Shown here piece after piece: positions 61,988 through 64,000 of a DNA stretch of 64,000 bases. The translations under genes and the position numbers were made by a program. The first letter of the stretch is position 1; each line of letters starts with the position of its first letter. This stretch comes from Bryobacter aggregatus MPL3 (GTDB lineage Bacteria > Acidobacteriota > Terriglobia > Bryobacterales > Bryobacteraceae). The DNA lies in the NCBI RefSeq assembly GCF_000702445.1, contig NZ_JNIF01000003.1:2294001-2358000 (forward strand), in the 5' to 3' direction. The notes beneath the pieces were generated by a model. The model did no database searches. It saw only the letters and a list, made by a program, of their open reading frames with translations, and was not told the DNA's origin.

Positions 61988-64000
61988 ATGAACCCTTCTT
62001 TACCGACACAGTCGAAACATGTTTCTGTGCCTCGCTCCGGAGCTTCGCCAAGTGCGGCGATGCCGTTGCTGAGCTGGGAGATTGTGCGGAATGCCGAGAT
62101 CTTCGTTCCTTTGGCTGTGCTCGGAATCCTCATGGCGCTGATCCTGCCGATTCCTCCGCTGTTGCTCGATGCACTGATCTCGCTGAATATCGCAGTCAGT
62201 GTCATCGTACTGCTCGTCTCGATGTACATTCGCAAGGCAGTCGAGTTCTCGATCTTTCCCACTGCGCTTCTTTTGCTGACTCTATTCCGGCTCGCTTTGA
62301 ACGTTTCGTCGTCCCGCCTCATTCTGATGAATGGCAACCTCGGAACTTCCGCTGCTGGTGATGTGATCGAGTCCTTCGGGAAATTTGTTGTCGGCGGTAG
62401 CTTCGTGATCGGGCTGGTGATGTTCCTGGTGTTGATTGCGATTCAGTATGTCGTCATTAACCACGGTGCGGTCCGGATCTCAGAGGTAACGGCGCGCTTC
62501 ACTCTGGATGCGCTCCCAGGCAAGCAGATGTCGATCGATGCAGACTTGAATGCTGGCCTCATTGATGAGCCGGAAGCGAAAGATCGCCGGAAGAAGCTGA
62601 ACCAAGAAGCAGAGTTCTATGGGGCGATGGACGGCGCGAGCCGTTTTACGCAACGGGATGCGGTAGCGGGTATCCTCATCCTGCTGATCAATGTCTGTGC
62701 GGGTTTTCTGATTGGGGTTCTGCAATATGGGATGGATCTCTTCCGGGCCTTTGAAACCTATACCATCCTGACCATTGGTGATGGCCTCGTTACCGTGATC
62801 CCTGCACTGATGATCTCGATGGCAGGCGGCCTCATTGTTACGCGGGCCTCCAGCGAAGGTCAGCTCGACGCTGAAGTGAAGCGCCAGGTGCTGACCAATC
62901 CCGAACCGATTGCGCTCGCGGGGATTGTGCTGGTGTTGCTCGCGCTTGTGCCCGGGCTGCCGAAGCTGCCCTTTGCAGGATTGGGCGCACTGGCGCTTTA
63001 TGGCGCTAAGCGTCTGGCGGAGGCCAAGCGGCTGAAAGATCTGGCGAAGCCAGAACCGGCGGCTGCGGCCGCTTCGAACAAAGACACCATCGAGACCTTA
63101 CTGCGAGTCGACACGGTTGCGGTGGAAGTCGGTCTCGGACTGGTGCGGCTGGTGGAAGGAGGCGGGCAGAGTACGCTGCTGCAACGCATCTCCGGGGTCC
63201 GCAAGCAGATGGCTACGGATCTTGGCTTTGTACTTCCCGCCGTCCGGGTTACGGATAACCTGAGCTTGCGCGCGACGGAATACCGCATTCTGGTCAAGGG
63301 AAACGAGATGGCTCGTTTCGAGGTCAAGCGGGGATATGAGCTGGCGCTTCTTGCTGGCGATGCCAAAGATCCAGGTCACTTGCGGGCGATCGATGCACTG
63401 CTGAGTCAGGGAGCCTTTCGTACGAAGGAGCCGGCCTTCCAACTCGATGCGCTTTGGGTGCCGAATGAACTGGTGGAGCAAGCGCGGATGGAAGGCTGCA
63501 CGATTGTGGATACAGCCAGCCTAGTCGGGACTCATTTTTCCGAAATTGTGAAGCGCTCTGCTTGCGAGATCTTTACGCGTCAGGACACGAAGCGTTATGT
63601 CGATCGAGTGGCGGAAGAGACGCCGAAGTTAGTCGAAGATTTGGTCCCCAAATTGCTTCCCTTGAGTACTGTGCAGAAGATATTACAGAACTTACTGCGG
63701 GAACGCGTTTCAATTCGGGATGGCGTATCCATTTTGGAAGCGATGAGCGAAGGCGGAGCTGTTACCCGGAACCCCACTCTCATTACGGAGTTTGTTCGCC
63801 AATCCATCCGCCGCACGATTACGCGGCAGCTTTTGACCGGGGCCTCAGAACTGAACGCTTGGTTTCTCCATCCCGATCTGGAGCAGGATCTTGAGGCTTC
63901 TGTCGAGCACGGGGAGTTCAATAGCCACCTCACGGCCACACCTGCGAAGGTGCGCGAGTTGCTGGCGCGTTGTAAGCAAGTCTTTGACAATCCACTCTCT
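61988..64000 (+). CDS. flhA: Flagellar export protein FlhA (3' end outside window)
   Basis: 671 residues are visible from ATG 61988 and the frame is open to the window end; only about 20-30 residues should be missing. Eight transmembrane helices lie in the first about 330 residues. Conserved segments include FPTALLLLTLFRLALNVSSS, GDVIESFGKFVVGGSFVIGL, and DALPGKQMSIDADLNAGLID (FHIPEP region). The C-terminal cytoplasmic domains include FVLPAVRVTDNLSLRATEYR and GASELNAWFLHPDLEQDLE. FlhA forms the nonameric ring that receives substrate-chaperone complexes and couples proton flow to export. Confidence 0.97.
   Translation, partial: MNPSLPTQSKHVSVPRSGASPSAAMPLLSWEIVRNAEIFVPLAVLGILMALILPIPPLLLDALISLNIAVSVIVLLVSMYIRKAVEFSIFPTALLLLTLFRLALNVSSSRLILMNGNLGTSAAGDVIESFGKFVVGGSFVIGLVMFLVLIAIQYVVINHGAVRISEVTARFTLDALPGKQMSIDADLNAGLIDEPEAKDRRKKLNQEAEFYGAMDGASRFTQRDAVAGILILLINVCAGFLIGVLQYGMDLFRAFETYTILTIGDGLVTVIPALMISMAGGLIVTRASSEGQLDAEVKRQVLTNPEPIALAGIVLVLLALVPGLPKLPFAGLGALALYGAKRLAEAKRLKDLAKPEPAAAAASNKDTIETLLRVDTVAVEVGLGLVRLVEGGGQSTLLQRISGVRKQMATDLGFVLPAVRVTDNLSLRATEYRILVKGNEMARFEVKRGYELALLAGDAKDPGHLRAIDALLSQGAFRTKEPAFQLDALWVPNELVEQARMEGCTIVDTASLVGTHFSEIVKRSACEIFTRQDTKRYVDRVAEETPKLVEDLVPKLLPLSTVQKILQNLLRERVSIRDGVSILEAMSEGGAVTRNPTLITEFVRQSIRRTITRQLLTGASELNAWFLHPDLEQDLEASVEHGEFNSHLTATPAKVRELLARCKQVFDNPLS

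Overview
The window looks like chromosomal DNA of a GC-rich, diderm, flagellated bacterium. Gene content, the RHS proteins and the protein style point to Acidobacteriota, most like the Bryobacter/Solibacter group. That assignment is inference from gene content; no 16S rRNA or other direct marker is present. No tRNA, rRNA or CRISPR array was seen.

Layout. (1) 1-12.0 kb is an accessory region. It opens with the 3' end of an RHS polymorphic-toxin gene and a 4-nt overlapping putative immunity gene. A mobile module of about 7 kb follows: a small serine recombinase, a ribbon-helix-helix protein, an XRE repressor, a CHC2/TOPRIM primase fused to an ATPase domain, and a tyrosine recombinase. After it comes a second, displaced RHS C-terminal cassette with its own overlapping small gene, a repeat-rich intergenic stretch, an IS5-type insertion sequence and gene fragments. 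The module has unusual DNA-level structure: a 9-mer (GCGGCTAAA) repeated seven times, a perfect 17-bp inverted repeat over the recombinase start, 25-nt tandem repeats and a 310-nt chain of hairpins. (2) 12.2-16.5 kb carries a small conserved hypothetical gene, a secreted M20 peptidase and an M1 aminopeptidase. (3) 16.5-23.3 kb is a minus-strand RND efflux operon (pump, adaptor, TolC-like channel, TetR regulator), with the aminopeptidase as its last gene.

(4) 23.3-44.1 kb is a continuous str-S10-spc-alpha supercluster: rpsL, rpsG, fusA, tuf, rpsJ, the S10 and spc genes, secY, adk, map, infA, rpmJ, rpsM, rpsK, rpsD, rpoA, rplQ. It starts from a sigma70-like promoter and ends in a strong intrinsic terminator. 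(5) 44.1-50.2 kb holds housekeeping genes: Hsp20, HtpX, an RlmI-type rRNA methyltransferase, Dtd, a GH77 4-alpha-glucanotransferase and a solitary nuoB.

(6) 50.2-64 kb is a flagellar locus. A sigma28-type promoter precedes flaG-fliS. A minus-strand cluster makes the distal rod, the rings and their helpers (flgF, flgG, flgA, flgH, flgI, flgJ-like). A plus-strand cluster makes the hook and export gate (fliK-like, flgD, flgE, fliN, fliO-like, fliP, fliQ, fliR, flhB, flhA). flhA runs off the end of the window.
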